Positions 3,158 through 5,040 of a stretch of DNA of 5,040 bases are shown piece by piece (within the stretch, counting starts at the first letter, position 1; each line of letters begins with the position of its first letter). The translations under genes were made by a program, and so were the position numbers. The DNA is from Clostridiales bacterium (GTDB lineage: Bacteria; Bacillota; Clostridia; Christensenellales; Christensenellaceae). Location: the NCBI GenBank assembly GCA_003510345.1, contig DOMW01000208.1, forward strand, positions 3,069 to 8,108, read 5' to 3'. A model generated the notes under the pieces. It ran no database searches. It saw only the letters and a program-made list of their open reading frames with translations, and had not been told where the DNA came from.

Positions 3158-5040
3158 ATGAGAATCCAGAACAACATCATGGCGATGAACACGCACAGGC
3201 AGTACACCCTTCAGAACGAAAAAGTGGCCGGTTCGGCCGAGAAACTCTCCTCTGGTTACAGAATCAACCGCGCGGCGGACGACGCTGCCGGGCTTGCTAT
3301 TTCAGAAAAAATGCGTTCGCAGATCCGCGGCCTGAACATGGCGGCAAGGAACACGCAGGATGCTGCTTCGCTTATTCAGACGGCGGAAGGCGCGCTGCAG
3401 GAAGTGCACAGCATGCTGCAAAGAATGAACGAGCTTGCGGACCAGAGCGCGACAGGCACGGTCGGTAACTTTGACCGCACGCAGATCGCCAAAGAATTTG
3501 ACCAGCTTAAACGCGAAATAAACGACATAGCGGAACAGACCACATTCAACAACATGAAAATACTCGACGGCTCGCTTTCCGTAAAGGGCTTCGACAGAAG
3601 CGCCACCACGGTTGGCCTTTTCGCGACCAGCCTGGGCACGCTGCCCGAAGAGAACGCCGTAACGCAGACAGTGCCTACCATCCCGAATGTAGCCGCGGCG
3701 TATGAGCACGTATCGGGGCTGAAGTTCGTGGATGTCGAGGTTGGTGACGCAGCAAACGACGGTGGCAAATTTGCAAAGGTCACTATAGAAATAACGCCGG
3801 GCGTTTCCATCACGAGCGGCGAGCTGCAGATACCGGCTACCGATGGAATAATACAAGAGACAGCATTGGCGGACGCGTTCAACGGCGTGATGTTTACCCA
3901 TGACGGCACGCGGTTTAAGATCACGAAAGACAGCGGGGTTGCCGGCGGGTTTTATATCACCGCCCTTACGGCAAACCCGGTGACGCCGCAGATAAAGAAC
4001 GCGACTATGTTCGGGCATAACAACTTCACGAATGTAACGCTGGCGGGCACAAAAGTACCGCTTGAGGAATCGGGGCTCCTTGCTGGTGAGCCGAGTATCA
4101 TAAACGGCGGTTCGCTGACCAACCCCCCTTCTACCGCAAATATGCCGGCGGGTAGCATTGACCCTGCCTATACTTACAACACAGGTTCGGCCGGCAAACG
4201 CCAGGCTGATATCGCGATCGACCCCGCTAAGCTGCGCATCAATGACCGGCTTGTGATCGGCGACAGGACATACCAGCTTGTGAACACTCTTTCGGAAGTG
4301 ACGGAAGACGGCGTGTACGGCATCGTATGGACGGATGAAGCAGAGACGGCGGACGCGGTGTCGGGTACGGTTTCGCAGACCGGCAGAAGCATGGCCACCT
4401 TGATCAACTCGCTGGCTACCGGCATAGGGCCGACGGGCGCTACGGTAGCGGCTATCCCCGCAGGCGGGTCGGTTCCCGCGGGCGGCGGCATACGCATCAC
4501 GCAAAACCTTCCCGATTCGGACAGCTCCATATCGTTCAGCCACCAGTCGAGGGGCACGCAGGGCACGCGTATCGAGTTTGACATCACAAAGCTGAAGGAC
4601 GGCGACAAGATCGACGTGACTGTGGCGGGGCAGCCGTATTCCGCGGTGTACCGCGAAGGCGATTCCGTTACGGATATCTTCAACAACCTGGGCGTTGTGG
4701 CGTCGGGAACGACGGAGACGATCTACCCGAAAGACAACAGCATACTCTTCAAGGAACTGAACGCGACGGCGGAGTTCACGGGCGTGACGGTTTCGACGGT
4801 AGAGTATGGCACCATGCGCATACAGGTGGGTGCGCTTGAGGGCGAGCAACTCAACATCGAAGTGCAGTCCATGAACACGAAGGGCCTCGGTCTCGACCCG
4901 TTCAACATCGACACGCAGGACGAAGCGGGCAAGGCGATCACGGCGGTCAGAAGCGCGATCGACGTCGTATCCGACCAGCGGGCGCTTTTAGGTGCCATGC
5001 AGAACAGGATGACCTATAAGATCAACAACATCAAGGTCTC
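3158..5040 (+). CDS. hag: Flagellin, large variant (3' end outside window)
   Basis: Subunit of the flagellar filament, exported through the flagellar type III system and polymerised under the cap. The frame is open from the ATG at 3158 to the window end: 627 residues, with perhaps 60-70 C-terminal residues missing. The N-terminal D0/D1 domain (1-139) is classical: MRIQNNIMAMNT, KLSSGYRINRAADDAAGLAISE (29-50), SLIQTAEGAL (71-80), LQRMNELADQ (87-96) and FNNMKILDG (130-138). The C-terminal D1 helix is recognised at about 584-627, with DQRALLGAMQNRM (606-618). Between them lies a variable surface region of about 420 residues, rich in Thr, Ala, Gly and Val, with no cysteine and no HExxH protease motif. 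In the TLR5-contact stretch, Arg89 and Leu93 are kept but the usual second Arg is Asn91. The gene starts after AAAGGAG with 10-base spacing and is driven by the SigD promoter. hag/fliC identity is very secure; which paralogue is unknown. Confidence 0.96.
   Translation, partial: MRIQNNIMAMNTHRQYTLQNEKVAGSAEKLSSGYRINRAADDAAGLAISEKMRSQIRGLNMAARNTQDAASLIQTAEGALQEVHSMLQRMNELADQSATGTVGNFDRTQIAKEFDQLKREINDIAEQTTFNNMKILDGSLSVKGFDRSATTVGLFATSLGTLPEENAVTQTVPTIPNVAAAYEHVSGLKFVDVEVGDAANDGGKFAKVTIEITPGVSITSGELQIPATDGIIQETALADAFNGVMFTHDGTRFKITKDSGVAGGFYITALTANPVTPQIKNATMFGHNNFTNVTLAGTKVPLEESGLLAGEPSIINGGSLTNPPSTANMPAGSIDPAYTYNTGSAGKRQADIAIDPAKLRINDRLVIGDRTYQLVNTLSEVTEDGVYGIVWTDEAETADAVSGTVSQTGRSMATLINSLATGIGPTGATVAAIPAGGSVPAGGGIRITQNLPDSDSSISFSHQSRGTQGTRIEFDITKLKDGDKIDVTVAGQPYSAVYREGDSVTDIFNNLGVVASGTTETIYPKDNSILFKELNATAEFTGVTVSTVEYGTMRIQVGALEGEQLNIEVQSMNTKGLGLDPFNIDTQDEAGKAITAVRSAIDVVSDQRALLGAMQNRMTYKINNIKV

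Noticed and set aside
3302..4849. 515-codon open frame on the minus strand opposite the flagellin
   Set aside because: It is a shadow of the GC-rich flagellin codons: the translation is Arg/His/Val-rich without domain character, while the plus strand encodes unmistakable flagellin.
3580..4850. Flagellinolysin-type metallopeptidase in the flagellin insert
   Set aside because: No HExxH motif occurs; each His in the insert lacks the required context.

Overview
The window looks like chromosome of a motile, low-GC-lineage Gram-positive (Clostridia-like) bacterium whose housekeeping genes are nevertheless fairly GC-rich. The reasons are a SigD-type flagellar promoter, strong GGAGG-type ribosome binding sites, a lipoprotein with a Gram-positive-style signal, consensus sigma-A promoters and a Hag-like flagellin N-terminus. 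The genus cannot be fixed from the sequence.

Layout from left to right. Positions 1-369 hold the 3' end of an ornithine carbamoyltransferase gene (arginine biosynthesis or catabolism). Convergent to it, 400-1059 on the minus strand encodes a clearly AT-richer protein with a GIY-YIG nuclease-like C-terminal domain, starting at TTG and having its own promoter. Upstream of that gene on the same strand lies a complete tRNA-Leu with the unusual anticodon AAG (1228-1312), with a consensus promoter and an intrinsic terminator. A divergent sigma-A promoter then drives a small lipoprotein gene (1464-1859, +), which ends at a strong hairpin terminator. Facing it is a six-helix membrane protein of the GPR1/FUN34/YaaH (SatP) acetate-transporter family (1980-2579, -).

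Positions 2580-2965 hold no convincing gene but carry a promoter for the transporter, inverted and direct repeats, and a terminator-like structure. At 2966-2992 there is a very good SigD (sigma-28) promoter, which opens a roughly 160-base 5' leader ending at a large flagellin gene (3158 to beyond the window end). The leader carries five GGATG elements, several of them in the loops of possible hairpins. This is the pattern expected of CsrA-binding sites, and it is the most interesting regulatory feature in the window.

The genes do not form one pathway. The window is a series of independent transcription units: arginine metabolism, a nuclease-like accessory gene beside a tRNA, a lipoprotein, a carboxylate transporter and a flagellar filament gene. 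The flagellin is unusual for its large central domain: about 420 residues lie between the conserved N- and C-terminal parts. I see no CRISPR array, insertion sequence or obvious defence operon.
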